The notes: a model not told the origin generated them from the letters alone. A stretch of 64,000 bases of DNA from Enterococcus plantarum (GCF_001730295.1 NZ_MIKA01000009.1:1-64000); one strand, 5' to 3'. Positions 46,258 through 56,406 are shown, counted from the stretch's first letter. Program-made: numbers and translations.

Positions 46258-48267
46258 TTAGGATAACCCTTTTCGTTCCCTTAATCTAGTCTTCCGCGTA
46301 TCACCAATAATCAACGGAACAGATTCATATTTTACTTCACTATATTCCAAACCAAACCAGTTTTCTGGCGTTGTCGTTCTTTTTTTGATTGCCAATTTTA
46401 ATTGCATGATTTGACGGTCCCATTTCTTTAACTCCGTCACTTTAGATAGCTCTTCACGAATAATAATAAACTGGAAATCTCCGACTTCACGACCTGGTGT
46501 CAATGAATACTTCTGTGGTTGTTTAGGTAAACGACCTTCTTTCATTAAATCGTGAACGATTTGTCGAATATAAACATTGACCTCTTGCGCCACATGGAAA
46601 CCAAGGTAAAGCTGTACTTGCACAATAAAATCTGTACCCATCATATCCACAGAATACTCCTTCGTAAACGGTTCGTCGGTTACTTCAACATTTACAAACC
46701 AATAGACATTTGCTCTTTTTGGTTGTTTATCTAAAATTGAATAGATGATTTGTCGTCCAATCTCGTCCCCAATCGTATCTGGTGTCATGAAAACAACATT
46801 TGTTTGAGATTTCGGAACGCTTGTATCGTCTTTTAATTGCCGTAATTGTTCAACATATTGTTTAAGCGGAACGGTATCCGATGTTTTCTCTTTGATAATA
46901 TTGCCACATTCCCATATCGTCATTACCGCTAAGATCAACAACGCGATTCCGACAGCAACATAACCACCATGGAAGAATTTCGCAATACTTGAGACAAAGA
47001 AAATCGATTCGATACTTCCAAAGAATAAGGTAACCAGATAGGCAACCCATTTTGGTACACCTTTTTGTAGTAAATAAAACATCAATAAAATAGTTGTCAT
47101 CAGCATCGTTACAGTGATTGAAAGACCATACGCTGCTTCCATATGCGTAGAGGTTCTAAACGTGATCACGATCAATGAACAGACAATCCATAGCATCATA
47201 TTGACTGCTGGAATATACATTTGACCAATATTCGCACCTGGATAAATAATTTTCAATCTTGGAAACAACTTTAATTTAATTGCTTCTGAAACTAAAGTAA
47301 ATGAACCTGAAATTAAGGCCTGTGATGCAATTACTGCTGCCACTGTAGCAAAAACAACACCGATAAACATAATACTATTTGGCATCATTTGGAAAAATGG
47401 GTTTAGGTTTTCAATCGCTAAAATAGATGGATCATTTTTTGCGTTCAAGATCCACGCTGCTTGTCCTAAATAGTTTAAAATCAAACAAATTTTGATATAC
47501 GGCCAACTTGCACGTATATTGTGTTTACCAACATGTCCTAAGTCAGAATACAGTGCTTCTGCACCTGTTGTGGCTAAAAATACATTTCCTAAAACAAAGA
47601 TCCCTAGTTTATTTTCAGGACTAAAAAGCAGATGGATTGCATAGTATGGATTCAACGCACGAAGAACGGTCCAATCTTGCCCAAAATTGAGTAACCCCAT
47701 GACACCTAAAAATGTAAACCATGCAAACATAATCGGCCCAAAAGCTTTTCCAACCGCATCCGTTCCGAAACGCTGAACAGAAAATAAGATAAGAATAATA
47801 ACTAAGGTAATCATCACGATAATGTTTTGATTGCTCCCGAACCGATCAAAGAAAACTGGTATTCCCCGCAATCCTTCAATTGCAGTAGTCACCGTTACCG
47901 CAGGTGTCAATACGCCATCGGCTAATAACGCTGCACCACCAATCATGGCTGGAATAATCAAGTATTTTCCTTTTTTGCGCACAAGCGTGTATAAAGAGAA
48001 AATCCCCCCTTCACCATGGTTGTCCGCATTCAAAGCAATCACAACATATTTGATTGTTGTTAAAATCGTTAATGTCCAAAAGATTAATGATACCGCACCA
48101 ATAATGAAATTCTCTGAAACATTTTGAAGACCACCATTGTCTCCCACGATCGCTTTCATCACATAAAGCGGACTTGTTCCGATATCTCCATAAACGACAC
48201 CCATCGCTACTAAAAGACCAGCAGCCGTCAATTTCTGATGATGCGAAACTTTTGACTTCTCTACCAC
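46258..48267 (-). CDS. kup: KUP-family potassium transporter
   Basis: From GTG at 48265-48267 (GGAGGAG 6 nt upstream) the product is 669 residues. It has KUP signatures [36 protein letters not shown] and [13 protein letters not shown], about twelve TM helices (to about residue 460) and a cytoplasmic C-domain. It is a proton-coupled K+ uptake system. The ATG at 48354 has no RBS and is rejected. A Mn2+-type riboswitch with a terminator lies upstream, an unexpected regulator for a K+ transporter. Confidence 0.93.
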   Translation of the reverse strand: MVEKSKVSHHQKLTAAGLLVAMGVVYGDIGTSPLYVMKAIVGDNGGLQNVSENFIIGAVSLIFWTLTILTTIKYVVIALNADNHGEGGIFSLYTLVRKKGKYLIIPAMIGGAALLADGVLTPAVTVTTAIEGLRGIPVFFDRFGSNQNIIVMITLVIILILFSVQRFGTDAVGKAFGPIMFAWFTFLGVMGLLNFGQDWTVLRALNPYYAIHLLFSPENKLGIFVLGNVFLATTGAEALYSDLGHVGKHNIRASWPYIKICLILNYLGQAAWILNAKNDPSILAIENLNPFFQMMPNSIMFIGVVFATVAAVIASQALISGSFTLVSEAIKLKLFPRLKIIYPGANIGQMYIPAVNMMLWIVCSLIVITFRTSTHMEAAYGLSITVTMLMTTILLMFYLLQKGVPKWVAYLVTLFFGSIESIFFVSSIAKFFHGGYVAVGIALLILAVMTIWECGNIIKEKTSDTVPLKQYVEQLRQLKDDTSVPKSQTNVVFMTPDTIGDEIGRQIIYSILDKQPKRANVYWFVNVEVTDEPFTKEYSVDMMGTDFIVQVQLYLGFHVAQEVNVYIRQIVHDLMKEGRLPKQPQKYSLTPGREVGDFQFIIIREELSKVTELKKWDRQIMQLKLAIKKRTTTPENWFGLEYSEVKYESVPLIIGDTRKTRLRERKGLS

Positions 48268-48465
48268 AAGATTCTCCTCCAATTTAAAAGCTAGGCAGGC
48301 TTGTATAACTCTGACAGTAGAATAGAGACCTTTATGTGTGACATTTTTTATCACTAAAAGGGTTCGTTCTCTTTCCCAAGAGTTAGCTTGCGAAGCTAGA
48401 TGTTGTTAAAAGCCAAAGTATTTATTCAGCTTCAGCATGAAAACACAGTACCAAAATTTCCATTT

Positions 48466-48521
48466 TTAAATAAAACAAGAGACCTAAGTGAAACGACACT
48501 TGGCCCTTACACTTAGGTCTC
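48466..48521 (-). terminator. Riboswitch expression-platform terminator
   Basis: GAGACCTAAGTG / CACTTAGGTCTC (48510-48521 with 48479-48490) is a perfect 12-bp stem followed by TTGTTTTATTT. Its 5' arm contains CCTAAG, the 3' strand of aptamer helix P1, so ligand binding should prevent termination. Confidence 0.82.
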
Positions 48522-48602
48522 GCAATTTCATTCTTAGACCAGTGTTTTCACACTTGCTGTTGATCTAAAAACATAGATAAACTATGTTGCTACTCCCCTA
48601 AG
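48512..48602 (-). ncRNA. yybP-ykoY (Mn2+) riboswitch upstream of kup
   Basis: On the minus strand CTTAGG-GGAGTAGC is followed by a P2 hairpin (AACATAG/CTATGTT), a TTAGATCAACAGC...GTCTAA helix with an inner AGTGT-GAAA-ACACT hairpin, and GCGAGA-CCTAAG. This has the same order and conserved loops (GGGGAGUAGC; UCAA; GCxAGACC) as the L. lactis yybP-ykoY aptamer as I remember it. The family is a Mn2+ ON switch for Mn exporters. Confidence 0.82.
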
Positions 48603-48700
48603 ATTTTTATTTGGGCATCCAAATAAAAATATCGGTTGTTTAGTTATAATTAATTTAAAAAAACATCGCTAAAAAATCAAAACAACTGATTTTGATAACA

Positions 48701-48729
48701 ACTATAATACTCCTTTACCATTTTAGCAA
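48701..48729 (-). promoter_or_regulatory. Promoter of the riboswitch-kup transcript
   Basis: TTGCTA (48724-48729), 17 bp, TATAGT (48701-48706), leading into the aptamer. 48268-48465 is the rest of the leader, with small hairpins (TAGCTTCGCAAGCTA, CTCTTGGGAAAGAG) and no convincing ORF. Confidence 0.65.
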
Positions 48730-48793
48730 GCCTTTTATGTAAATAATTTCAATAGTCTTTTCACAGCGCCCTTTCACATAATTAAATATTTAC

Positions 48794-48846
48794 AAAAAAA
48801 ACGCCTGAAGTACTAAATTCTATTAAGGAATCAGTACATCAAGCGT
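48794..48846 (-). terminator. Terminator of the P-type ATPase gene
   Basis: AACGCTTGATGTACTGATTC pairs with GAATTTAGTACTTCAGGCGTT, followed by TTTTTTG on the minus strand. Confidence 0.85.
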
Positions 48847-48862
48847 TGCAGTTATTCTATTT

Positions 48863-51499
48863 TTATTCAGTTTCTTCTTCTGGTGAATAATGGAATTTGA
48901 TCATCTCATTTACAAAAATTGGCACGATCGATAAGCCCATTACTAATAACCAGTGATTCATTCCAATTGGAACTAATCCGAACAGATCTTGTGTGAATGG
49001 TAATAAAGCAATAACTGTCGTAATAATAACAGCCAACACAGCCATTTCAAACAGTGATTTATTCGTTGATAATTTTACTCTAAAAATCGATTCTGTACTT
49101 CTAACATTAAAGACATGTAAAATCGATGAATAAGCTAAAATCAAGAATGCAACAGTTTGACCAATTTCATGACTTGCTTCGAAAAAGTATGACACTGAAT
49201 CAACATTTGCACCTAAGTAAAAACCAAACAAGGTGATCACCGTGAAGACAAACGCATTGATCCCAATTTTCTGCCATAAACCACGGGCAAATATTCCTTC
49301 ATTTCTTGGAATTGGCGCTTCATCCATGATCCCTTTTTCAGCTGGCTCTTTCCCTAAAGCAAACCCTGGAAGACCATCTGCCACAACGTTAACAAATAAT
49401 AATTGAACCGCCGTAAATGGTGCACCCCAGCCTAATAGCATCGCGATCAATACAATGAATATTTCTGAGATATTACAGCTCAGTAAAAAGTTTACCGCTT
49501 TACGAATATTTCGATAGACGGCCCGGCCTTGCCCTACTGCATCAACGATGGTTGCAAAATTATCATCCGTTAAAATCATATCCGCAGCTCCTTGAGCGAC
49601 ATCCGTTCCTGTAATACCCATGGCACATCCAACATCACTTGCTTTTAGAGCTGGTGCATCGTTGACTCCATCACCCGTCATAGCAACAACTGCTCCTGTA
49701 CGTTGCCAAGACTTAACAATACGAATTTTATCCTCTGGTGTTACTCGAGCATAAACAGAAAGTGATTTCACTCGTGAATCTAGTTCTTCATCAGACATTT
49801 TTTGCAACTCTGATCCTGTCAAAGCTTCACTCTTATCTGTTAAAATCCCCAATTCTTTCGCAATCGCTCCTGCTGTTACTACATGGTCCCCTGTGATCAT
49901 AACTGTTTTGATCCCAGCCTTTTTAGCTCTAGCAATAGCACCTTTACTTTCCGGTCTCGGCGGATCGATCATACCGATCAATCCTAACAGTCGCAGATTC
50001 TTCTCTAAAGCCTCTGAAGTGATTTCAGTTGGTTCTTCATCATAGATTGCATAACCAACTGCAATAACGCGTAATGCCCGTTTTCCAAATCGGTCGTTCA
50101 CTACAGCTGCTTGATCTAAATCGCCAAAACGGAAACGTGTCAATAAAACATCAAACGCACCTTTGGTTACAGAGATATATTTTTTCCCCATTTTATGGAC
50201 TGTTGTCATCATTTTACGCTCTGAATCAAATGGAATTTCACCGATTCTTGGGTATTTTTCTTCTAATTCAGCTTTTGTATGATAATTTTCTTCCACTGCG
50301 CGTACAATTGCAGCCTCCGTTGGATTCCCTTGGATAACCAAGTCGTCTCCTTCTTTGTCCACAATAACATCCGTACATAAAGAAGCCATTTTTAAAACTT
50401 CCATCGCTTCATCTGTCATTGCATCTTCGGTATCCGTTACTTCGTCTCCACGAGACCAGACACGTCTAACACGCATTTTATTTTGTGTTAACGTTCCTGT
50501 TTTGTCAGAACAAATAACGTTTGCAGTTCCAAGTGTTTCAACAGCTGGCAAACGGCGAATGATTGCATGTTTTTTAGCCATTTTCTGCACACCATAAGCG
50601 AGTGTTAATGTTACAATCACCATCAATGTTTCAGGTACCGCTGCTACTGCTAGCGATACTGCTGTCATGAACATTTCCAACATTGGCTCACCTTGTAATT
50701 CACCAATGATAAACACTAATGCTGCAGCACCTAACGCAATGAAACTGATACGCTTACCTAACTGATTCAAACGTTTTTGTAACGGTGTCTGCTGTGTCAC
50801 GTCATCGTTCAATAATCCAGCGATTTTTCCCATTTCAGTTTGCATACCAGTTGCTGTAACGATTGCTCGACCACGACCGTTTGAAACCGTACAACCTTTA
50901 AATACCATATTGATTTGATCCCCGATTGGTGCATCAGATTTCCCTATGTACTCTGAATCTTTTTCAATAGGTTCACTTTCCCCGGTAAGGGCAGATTCTT
51001 CCACTCTAAGTTGCGATGCTTGAATCAAACGAGCATCTGCTGTAATCATCGAGCCTGATTCTAGTACAAGTATATCGCCAACAACAACATCTTCTGCATC
51101 GATGGTCTCTACTTTGCCATCACGTAAAACAGAACTGCTTTGCTTATTCATATCCTGCAATGCTGCTAACGATTTTTCAGCATTTCCTTCTTGAACAATG
51201 GCCAATACCGCATTGATGATCACAATTGCGATAATCAGAATCCCTTCAAAATAATCTCCATGATCCGTAGCAATTGCTGTATAAAACGAAATAGCTGCTG
51301 CAACTAATAAAATCATTGTGGTGAAATCAGATAAACTGTGAAGAAACTTTTTCAGGATCGATTCTTTTTTAGCTTCCTGAAACTTATTAGCGCCATGTTC
51401 ATTAAGGCGTCTCTTTACCTCTTGTTCCGTCAATCCTTGCTCTTTATTTGTGTTCACTTCTTTGATAATTGTCTCGATAGGTTGTTTGTATGCTTCCAT
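48863..51499 (-). CDS. Cation-translocating P-type ATPase (Ca2+/Mn2+-type, PacL-like)
   Basis: The 878-residue protein has a cation-ATPase N-domain, TGES (actuator), the phosphorylation motif [12 protein letters not shown] and hinge [18 protein letters not shown]. The P2-type TM4 text [14 protein letters not shown] replaces the usual PEGL/PEAL. The family exports Ca2+ or Mn2+. Related lactococcal ATPases are preceded by a Mn riboswitch; here the riboswitch is downstream and in front of kup instead. Transcribed alone from 51551-51580. Confidence 0.92.
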   Translation of the reverse strand: MEAYKQPIETIIKEVNTNKEQGLTEQEVKRRLNEHGANKFQEAKKESILKKFLHSLSDFTTMILLVAAAISFYTAIATDHGDYFEGILIIAIVIINAVLAIVQEGNAEKSLAALQDMNKQSSSVLRDGKVETIDAEDVVVGDILVLESGSMITADARLIQASQLRVEESALTGESEPIEKDSEYIGKSDAPIGDQINMVFKGCTVSNGRGRAIVTATGMQTEMGKIAGLLNDDVTQQTPLQKRLNQLGKRISFIALGAAALVFIIGELQGEPMLEMFMTAVSLAVAAVPETLMVIVTLTLAYGVQKMAKKHAIIRRLPAVETLGTANVICSDKTGTLTQNKMRVRRVWSRGDEVTDTEDAMTDEAMEVLKMASLCTDVIVDKEGDDLVIQGNPTEAAIVRAVEENYHTKAELEEKYPRIGEIPFDSERKMMTTVHKMGKKYISVTKGAFDVLLTRFRFGDLDQAAVVNDRFGKRALRVIAVGYAIYDEEPTEITSEALEKNLRLLGLIGMIDPPRPESKGAIARAKKAGIKTVMITGDHVVTAGAIAKELGILTDKSEALTGSELQKMSDEELDSRVKSLSVYARVTPEDKIRIVKSWQRTGAVVAMTGDGVNDAPALKASDVGCAMGITGTDVAQGAADMILTDDNFATIVDAVGQGRAVYRNIRKAVNFLLSCNISEIFIVLIAMLLGWGAPFTAVQLLFVNVVADGLPGFALGKEPAEKGIMDEAPIPRNEGIFARGLWQKIGINAFVFTVITLFGFYLGANVDSVSYFFEASHEIGQTVAFLILAYSSILHVFNVRSTESIFRVKLSTNKSLFEMAVLAVIITTVIALLPFTQDLFGLVPIGMNHWLLVMGLSIVPIFVNEMIKFHYSPEEETE

Positions 51500-51550
51500 C
51501 CTATCCCCCCATTCTTATTTTTTCCTTCTATTAATATAGTATCTACATTC

Positions 51551-51580
51551 ACTATACCATGTTTTTTTTTCAAACTTCAA
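51551..51580 (-). promoter_or_regulatory. Promoter of the P-type ATPase gene
   Basis: TTGAAG (51575-51580), 18 bp, TATAGT (51551-51556) on the minus strand. Confidence 0.6.
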
Positions 51581-51677
51581 TAAATATGGCTAATTTTTTA
51601 TTTTTTCTTCACACTTTTTTTGATTAGTCACTCAGCCATTAAATAATTAGAGAAAGTGAAAAATAAAATTCTTTTAT

Positions 51678-51706
51678 TTGAAAACGCTTTCTTTTTGTGT
51701 TATTAT
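51678..51706 (+). promoter_or_regulatory. Promoter with overlapping cre site
   Basis: TTGAAA (51678-51683), 17 bp, TATTAT (51701-51706). TGAAAACGCTTTCT (51679-51692) overlaps the -35 and fits the CcpA cre consensus TGWAANCGNTNWCA except for the last base. Confidence 0.7.
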
Positions 51707-51712
51707 ACTTGT

Positions 51713-52105
51713 AGAAGGAAGGAGGATTAATCAGTTGGATTGAAGAATTTCTCGAAGCACGAAACGAATAAACACAAAATTGTTAGCAGAACAGGATTCA
51801 CCTTTCAAAACAGTGTGTCTATGTAGAGTATAAAAATCATAAAAACATCTTTACAAATAGTGAGTATGTGTAAAAGGTTGGATGATTCATCCAAATAAAT
51901 CAAAAAACACATATAAAGATTGTTTAATCAAAAAAAAATTTAAGCAACGAAATGTAGAAAATGTAATGAAGACAAGATTTGGTTTATGAACAAGAAATTC
52001 AACTAATTACTTTGCATGTATAACGAAAAGTAAAAAAAACTCATTCGATACACTGATTCCTTCCAGAAACGAAAGCCAGGCTAATCGAGAAGCTTGGCTT
52101 TTTTC
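51713..52105 (+). ncRNA. Candidate catabolite-controlled small RNA or micro-ORF transcript
   Basis: About 390 nt lie between the cre-promoter and a good terminator. No ORF over about 30 codons with a suitable RBS is seen. AAGGAAGGAGG at 51714-51724 precedes only TTG-GAT-TGA in the nearest start frame, or short frames of 14 and 28 codons without a well-placed start. The RNA could be regulatory or encode a very small peptide. Confidence 0.5.
52071..52104 (+). terminator. Terminator of the candidate small RNA
   Basis: AGCCAGGCT-AATCGAGA-AGCTTGGCT with one G-T pair is followed by TTTTTTC. Confidence 0.78.
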
Positions 52106-52155
52106 TCTATATTTTATCTGCATGATATTTGTAAGTGAAAGTAAGATATGGTATA

Positions 52156-52184
52156 TTGACTATGCGCTTTTTATTTAATACATA
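52156..52184 (+). promoter_or_regulatory. Promoter of the XRE regulator gene
   Basis: TTGACT (52156-52161), 17 bp, TACATA (52179-52184). Confidence 0.5.
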
Positions 52185-52209
52185 AATTAGACTATTGGAG
52201 GGATTTGCA

Positions 52210-52464
52210 ATGCCAAAAAAGAAGAACTCATCTTTTGAGAGTTCCATTCACGTCTACAGAGCCATGAAACGCATGACCCAACAGGAACTTGCTGACAAAG
52301 TGGGAGTATCTAGACAAACAATTATTCAACTAGAAAGAAATAGATACAATCCTTCCCTTTTACTGGCTCACGACATAGCAGACGTTTTCGAAGTGCCGAT
52401 TGAACAGATTTTCACTTTCAAGAAATTAACCGAAGACGAGCAAACAGACGAAGAAACCGACTAA
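52210..52464 (+). CDS. XRE-family helix-turn-helix regulator
   Basis: From ATG at 52210 the product is 84 residues, after GGAGGG. It consists mostly of an HTH_3 domain ([40 protein letters not shown]) and an acidic tail (DEQTDEETD). Such small regulators often act with the next gene, here a three-TM protein. TTG at 52195 is rejected because it lies in the RBS. It may be autoregulated. Confidence 0.9.
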   Translation: MPKKKNSSFESSIHVYRAMKRMTQQELADKVGVSRQTIIQLERNRYNPSLLLAHDIADVFEVPIEQIFTFKKLTEDEQTDEETD

Positions 52465-52483
52465 CGGAAGGAAAGGATAAATT

Positions 52484-52816
52484 ATGACTGAATCACTTAA
52501 ATCTTTTTTTGATAACTTGCCTGTCAATCACTGGTCTAGCCTAGTGGTTATTGCACTATCCATTGTGTTTATCGTATATTCTGTTTACTTTTTCTTTAGT
52601 AAAGAAGGAAAAGACGAACGTGGAAAGAAAATTATTTCAGCAGCAAGTTTTATTTCTTTTATTATCACTTTAATTATACTATTTGCTTTAAGTAACTTAT
52701 TCTACGATATTGCATCGTACAATGAATTAGCATATTCATGGATTTTGAATTTTGCTGTATTAATTATATCTGGTACTGAAGCTATTTGTATTATGATTTT
52801 AAAGAAATCAATTTAA
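52484..52816 (+). CDS. Three-TM membrane protein linked to the XRE regulator
   Basis: The 110-residue protein has TM segments at about 17-38, 51-75 and 85-105 and a short charged loop (SKEGKDERGKK). It follows the XRE gene by 19 bp with AAGGAAAGG upstream. Small XRE-membrane pairs are frequent in Firmicutes and their function is mostly unknown. It converges on the lanthipeptide precursor gene across a shared terminator; a role in immunity to that product is possible but not shown. Confidence 0.7.
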   Translation: MTESLKSFFDNLPVNHWSSLVVIALSIVFIVYSVYFFFSKEGKDERGKKIISAASFISFIITLIILFALSNLFYDIASYNELAYSWILNFAVLIISGTEAICIMILKKSI

Positions 52817-52822
52817 TAGATA

Positions 52823-52858
52823 AAAAAAAGAACTAACAAGAGTTAGTTCTTTTTTTAT
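52823..52858. terminator. Bidirectional terminator between membrane protein and lanthipeptide precursor genes
   Basis: AAAGAACTAAC-AAG-AGTTAGTTCTTT flanked by A and T runs; works for both convergent genes. Confidence 0.9.
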
Positions 52859-52868
52859 CTATTCATGT

Positions 52869-53042
52869 TTATGGCCAACAAACTAACCGAGACCAACCGC
52901 CCACAGTATTTGCAACGATTGTTTCTGATCTATCCATAGTATCTTCAGAGTTCTTACTTCTTTCAAACGAAGCTCCTACTACTACATCAACTTTTTTGGA
53001 ATCTTTTGTAGTTTCCATTTTTTCAATAGATAATTTTCTCAT
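52869..53042 (-). CDS. lanA: Lanthipeptide precursor (LanA-like), WSRLVCWP core
   Basis: A 57-residue ORF from ATG at 53040-53042, with GGGGAGG 10 nt upstream and its own promoter. The leader is charged (MRKLSIEKMETTKDSKK, NSEDTMDRSE) and ends IVANTVGG, a double-glycine site. The remaining core is WSRLVCWP, with one Ser and one Cys, predicting a single five-residue lanthionine ring (Ser51-Cys55). It lies 80 bp after lanM on the same strand. Cleavage after GG is inferred. If Thr46 or Thr41 belongs to the product, a larger molecule is possible. Confidence 0.75.
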   Translation of the reverse strand: MRKLSIEKMETTKDSKKVDVVVGASFERSKNSEDTMDRSETIVANTVGGWSRLVCWP

Positions 53043-53074
53043 GATAATATTCCTCCCCTTACTTCAATACATAA

Positions 53075-53103
53075 ATTATAAAACGTTCTCACGAATAAGT
53101 AAA
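53075..53103 (-). promoter_or_regulatory. Promoter of the lanthipeptide precursor gene
   Basis: TTTACT (53098-53103), 17 bp, perfect TATAAT (53075-53080), between lanM and lanA. It would let the precursor exceed the enzyme in amount. Confidence 0.72.
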
Positions 53104-53122
53104 GTTCTTTTTTCAGATTGTT

Positions 53123-55999
53123 TCACTTAACGAATAACAAGGAATGAACATTGAACGAGTCATACGCTCTTAACAATTGAAACCCTATCCCTGCTAAGCC
53201 GCAAAAAAGACCAATGGGAATGCATTCTGGATCAGATTTTAATTTAATGACATTACCCATTAATAAATTAATATCATTTAAATAATTATCGTTATTTCCA
53301 AAATTTCCATGGCATAAACAATCATCCTCTACATTTTCAAGAATTTCCTTCGTAAAAGTGATGTTCAATACTTTTCCTACTTCCATAATGCCCAATGTTC
53401 CTCGACACCATGATTTAGTTACAATTATGTCTTTTTCAAGCCTTTCTTCAAACTTCTCTTGATACCAAGCTAGTTTTTCTTTTGTCTTCTTGTCATTAAG
53501 AACTTGGTCTGCTCTACTCAAACCATAACATACTCCCGCATAACCATGAGCAAAGCTATTGTCATCCATCTCGTCACAAGTCACTGCTTGTACATATTTT
53601 ACAAGTAGTTCGTAGGCTTTTTGCTCCTGGAATGTTTGATAGACCGCTGCTAAAACTGTTAATAAGCTAGCTTTACCATAAATCCATTCATTCCATTTAT
53701 TTTGTTCTTCTATCTGAGACTTTTCTAACGTTGCTAAGCTATTTTCCATGTATAAACGATGCTTGTCATCCTTGAGCAGTCTTGTCACATAAAATGCAAC
53801 GGTCAGACGCATTCCATCATCGAAGAAAGCACTTTGGTAAGTCTTTGATTCGTTTTCAATTAGAAAAATTTCTTTTTCCAATAAATCAATCATCTCTTGG
53901 TAGCTCTTTTTTGGAACAAAGTAGTTCAAATATACTAAAAACAGGTACATGCCCCCGCTGCCTTCATAAAGGTCTGTTCCAGGATACACGATTCCTATCT
54001 CATCATCCGATTCTGGAAAAACAGACATCCAAGTTACATCGCCATATTCTGGATCTATCATCATTTGATCAACGATTTTATCACCAATATCGGCCGCTTT
54101 TTGTAATAATGAGGAGTCAATTGAACCGTTTTCTGTTGGAATCACTATTTCTTGCGTATTATATTCTAGAGTACCTAGACTTTCCTTTAGTAACAGATAC
54201 GAAAAATGACTGGTTTTCTCTGTTATCTGCTCCATATGCTTTACCGTATCTTCTAACGGGGTCTGTATTAATAAATGCTCTAGCTCATGACCGTTTATGC
54301 CAATCGTTGTTGATGAGGTGTTAGCTGTCACTAAAGGCACATCATGATCTAACATCGCGTTTATTTCGAAAGGAATCAATGGTTCTGGAACAATTTTGCT
54401 CCTCCATAGACTTTCAATGACCTTTTCACGTTCAATATAATTAGACATACAATCTGTGTGTAAAGTAAAATTCAATAAATTCCCATACTGTTGTGTATCT
54501 CTGTATATGAGTCGGATCGTTGTATTTGCTAATAATGTTTTGACTTGTTCAATAAATTTAGCTTTGTTTTTTAGTAATAGTTGATTCATTTTTTCAAACG
54601 ACGTTTGGATCACCTGACGGTAAAGTAGATAATCAACTTCTTTTCCAGCTAGACGCGGAATATTCTGGGCGCCGTCCATATAGGCTTCTTCTAATTGAAA
54701 AGCAATATCGCTAGAACGATCATTTCTCAATCTTCTGACCTTTTTTGGTAATTTTTGCTTGGTACCAGATAACGCGTCCATTTCCAATTCACGTTTCCAT
54801 TGTTTTTTTTGCGGTAGTAAACCTGATACAAGTACAGATTGTTTTTCTATTCGCGTTTGTTTCGATATTGGTTGAGTCAAGCTGAACATTTCAGGCCGAA
54901 TCAACGTCTCAACATCGATCAACACAGGATGTGGCCCATGAGCAATCACGTTTTCCATATGTAAATCCGTTGCCCCTAACCAATAGACGATTGCCAGTAA
55001 CTGGCCATACTCTTGATAAAAATCAGTCACATTCCCTTCATTTTTACATTCCTGATATGCGACTTTTTCCTCAATGGTAAATGTCGGGCGAATGATTCGC
55101 TTGATTTTATAAAAGGACAACGTTGAATCTAAGCTTTCAAGATAGGTCAATAAAGCATTAAAACGCTCTCCTATTTCTAGATTCTTAAACTTAAAAATCA
55201 GCGGTGTATCTTGCACTTGAAACTGGATCACTGTTCTCCCACGATTATGACTATCTCCTTGTCCGAGTTCAATTTTAGTGAGTTCCATAGGCGTAGAGAT
55301 AGCAAACGTTTCAGTTAAAGAGTCTGATGAAGCGTTTACAGAAGAGATAAACTCCTCGATTACTTCACACGCAAAAGTCAACCTGACCGCAAGAATTCTA
55401 GCCAGTGTAGGATATTCTCCAAAAAAAAGATAGGTTCGTTCCTTATCACCAAGAAATTCTTCGATGTATTTAGTGAACTCAGCTTCTTTAGATTCAGCTT
55501 GAAGCTGATATTCTTCAATCATCTGATGGACATCCCAGACTAATGTTTTTTGCGCAATAAAAAAGAACTCATTGGATAATTGATCGACTAGCTCTGTCAC
55601 TACTTTTTCTGGTATGTGAAGCGACGGAAATTTTTGTAAAATAGTTCGGATATGTTCTTCGTAATAATACAAATGAAAACGCAATGCAGTGACTAATGTC
55701 ATTTCTTTTATTGGGATTTCAACTGAAAATAGCTGTCTGTGAAGTTGGAACCACTCACTTTTTTCAACAGTCGGCATTAATAATGTCGCACGTTCTTCAG
55801 TAAAAGGTAATAGTCCCATGCCAAACGTTCGTTTATCTACATGATAATGTTGAACTATTTTATCATAATCGGCTATTTTCAATAAACTTTTACGTGCTTG
55901 CCACTGTCTTAAATAATCCTCGGATTCTACATCCAAGTCTTTCCAACACTGGATTCTTTCTGATATTGTTGTAGCGTAACTATAGGTTAATTCTTCCAT
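53123..55999 (-). CDS. lanM: Class II lanthipeptide synthetase LanM
   Basis: From ATG at 55999 (AAGGAGAGG upstream) the product is 958 residues, slightly short for LanM. The N-terminal dehydratase domain shows RGRTVIQFQ, TPLIFKFKN and TDLHMENVIAHGPHPVLIDVETLIRP. The C-terminal LanC-like cyclase has zinc ligands Cys865 (SWCRGTLG) and Cys896-His897 (CLCHGNFG). It dehydrates Ser/Thr by phosphorylation and closes lanthionine rings with Cys. Followed by the precursor gene; no LanT, LanP or LanFEG is near. Confidence 0.92.
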   Translation of the reverse strand: MEELTYSYATTISERIQCWKDLDVESEDYLRQWQARKSLLKIADYDKIVQHYHVDKRTFGMGLLPFTEERATLLMPTVEKSEWFQLHRQLFSVEIPIKEMTLVTALRFHLYYYEEHIRTILQKFPSLHIPEKVVTELVDQLSNEFFFIAQKTLVWDVHQMIEEYQLQAESKEAEFTKYIEEFLGDKERTYLFFGEYPTLARILAVRLTFACEVIEEFISSVNASSDSLTETFAISTPMELTKIELGQGDSHNRGRTVIQFQVQDTPLIFKFKNLEIGERFNALLTYLESLDSTLSFYKIKRIIRPTFTIEEKVAYQECKNEGNVTDFYQEYGQLLAIVYWLGATDLHMENVIAHGPHPVLIDVETLIRPEMFSLTQPISKQTRIEKQSVLVSGLLPQKKQWKRELEMDALSGTKQKLPKKVRRLRNDRSSDIAFQLEEAYMDGAQNIPRLAGKEVDYLLYRQVIQTSFEKMNQLLLKNKAKFIEQVKTLLANTTIRLIYRDTQQYGNLLNFTLHTDCMSNYIEREKVIESLWRSKIVPEPLIPFEINAMLDHDVPLVTANTSSTTIGINGHELEHLLIQTPLEDTVKHMEQITEKTSHFSYLLLKESLGTLEYNTQEIVIPTENGSIDSSLLQKAADIGDKIVDQMMIDPEYGDVTWMSVFPESDDEIGIVYPGTDLYEGSGGMYLFLVYLNYFVPKKSYQEMIDLLEKEIFLIENESKTYQSAFFDDGMRLTVAFYVTRLLKDDKHRLYMENSLATLEKSQIEEQNKWNEWIYGKASLLTVLAAVYQTFQEQKAYELLVKYVQAVTCDEMDDNSFAHGYAGVCYGLSRADQVLNDKKTKEKLAWYQEKFEERLEKDIIVTKSWCRGTLGIMEVGKVLNITFTKEILENVEDDCLCHGNFGNNDNYLNDINLLMGNVIKLKSDPECIPIGLFCGLAGIGFQLLRAYDSFNVHSLLFVK

Positions 56000-56330
56000 C
56001 AGCGATCCCTCTCCTTTGACATTTTCTGTCTTCTTTATAATCATAATAAAAAAGTAGGAAAAATACTATCATAAGTTTATTTCATTATTACTTCTAACAA
56101 CATAAAAATGATGATTTCCAACAATTAACCTCTCGAAATCCAGTATTTCTTTGTCAAAGGAATAGCGACATTTTTAATCGCTCATTAAAATAAAGCCTTT
56201 ACATAACAAGCCCGATTTCTTAATGTCACAATTGGTATTGAAATGACCCACAAAAATAACAAAAGTTTGTGAATTTTCATTTATATTTACCTTTTGATAA
56301 AAACAAACAGCTATTTCGTAAGCATTTATT
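56000..56330. other. AT-rich divergent intergenic region
   Basis: Holds the start regions of lanM (minus) and the spx-like gene (plus). A possible minus-strand -10 (TATGAT) is seen near 56070, without a -35 at normal spacing. No repeat or ORF recognised. Confidence 0.4.
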
Positions 56331-56359
56331 TTGTGAATCTTTTACTTTTAGTATATTAT
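56331..56359 (+). promoter_or_regulatory. Promoter of the spx-like gene
   Basis: TTGTGA (56331-56336), 17 bp, TATTAT (56354-56359). Confidence 0.65.
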
Positions 56360-56406
56360 AGTTATTAAGAGGTATGTACCAATATTTTCGAAAGGATCTG
56401 AAATTT

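Noticed and set aside
48400-48470. 13-codon frame in the kup leader
   Set aside because: No RBS before its ATG; likely chance in leader RNA.
48643-48660. TAATTATAA upstream of kup matches 9 nt of the predicted TldR guide
   Set aside because: TTTAA is not directly adjacent (two bases intervene), the next base mismatches, and the text is low-complexity AT, so it is probably chance.
51740-51850. 28-codon frame (TTG start) in the candidate small RNA
   Set aside because: The start is 14 nt from GGAGG and the sequence has no recognisable character; not called as a gene.
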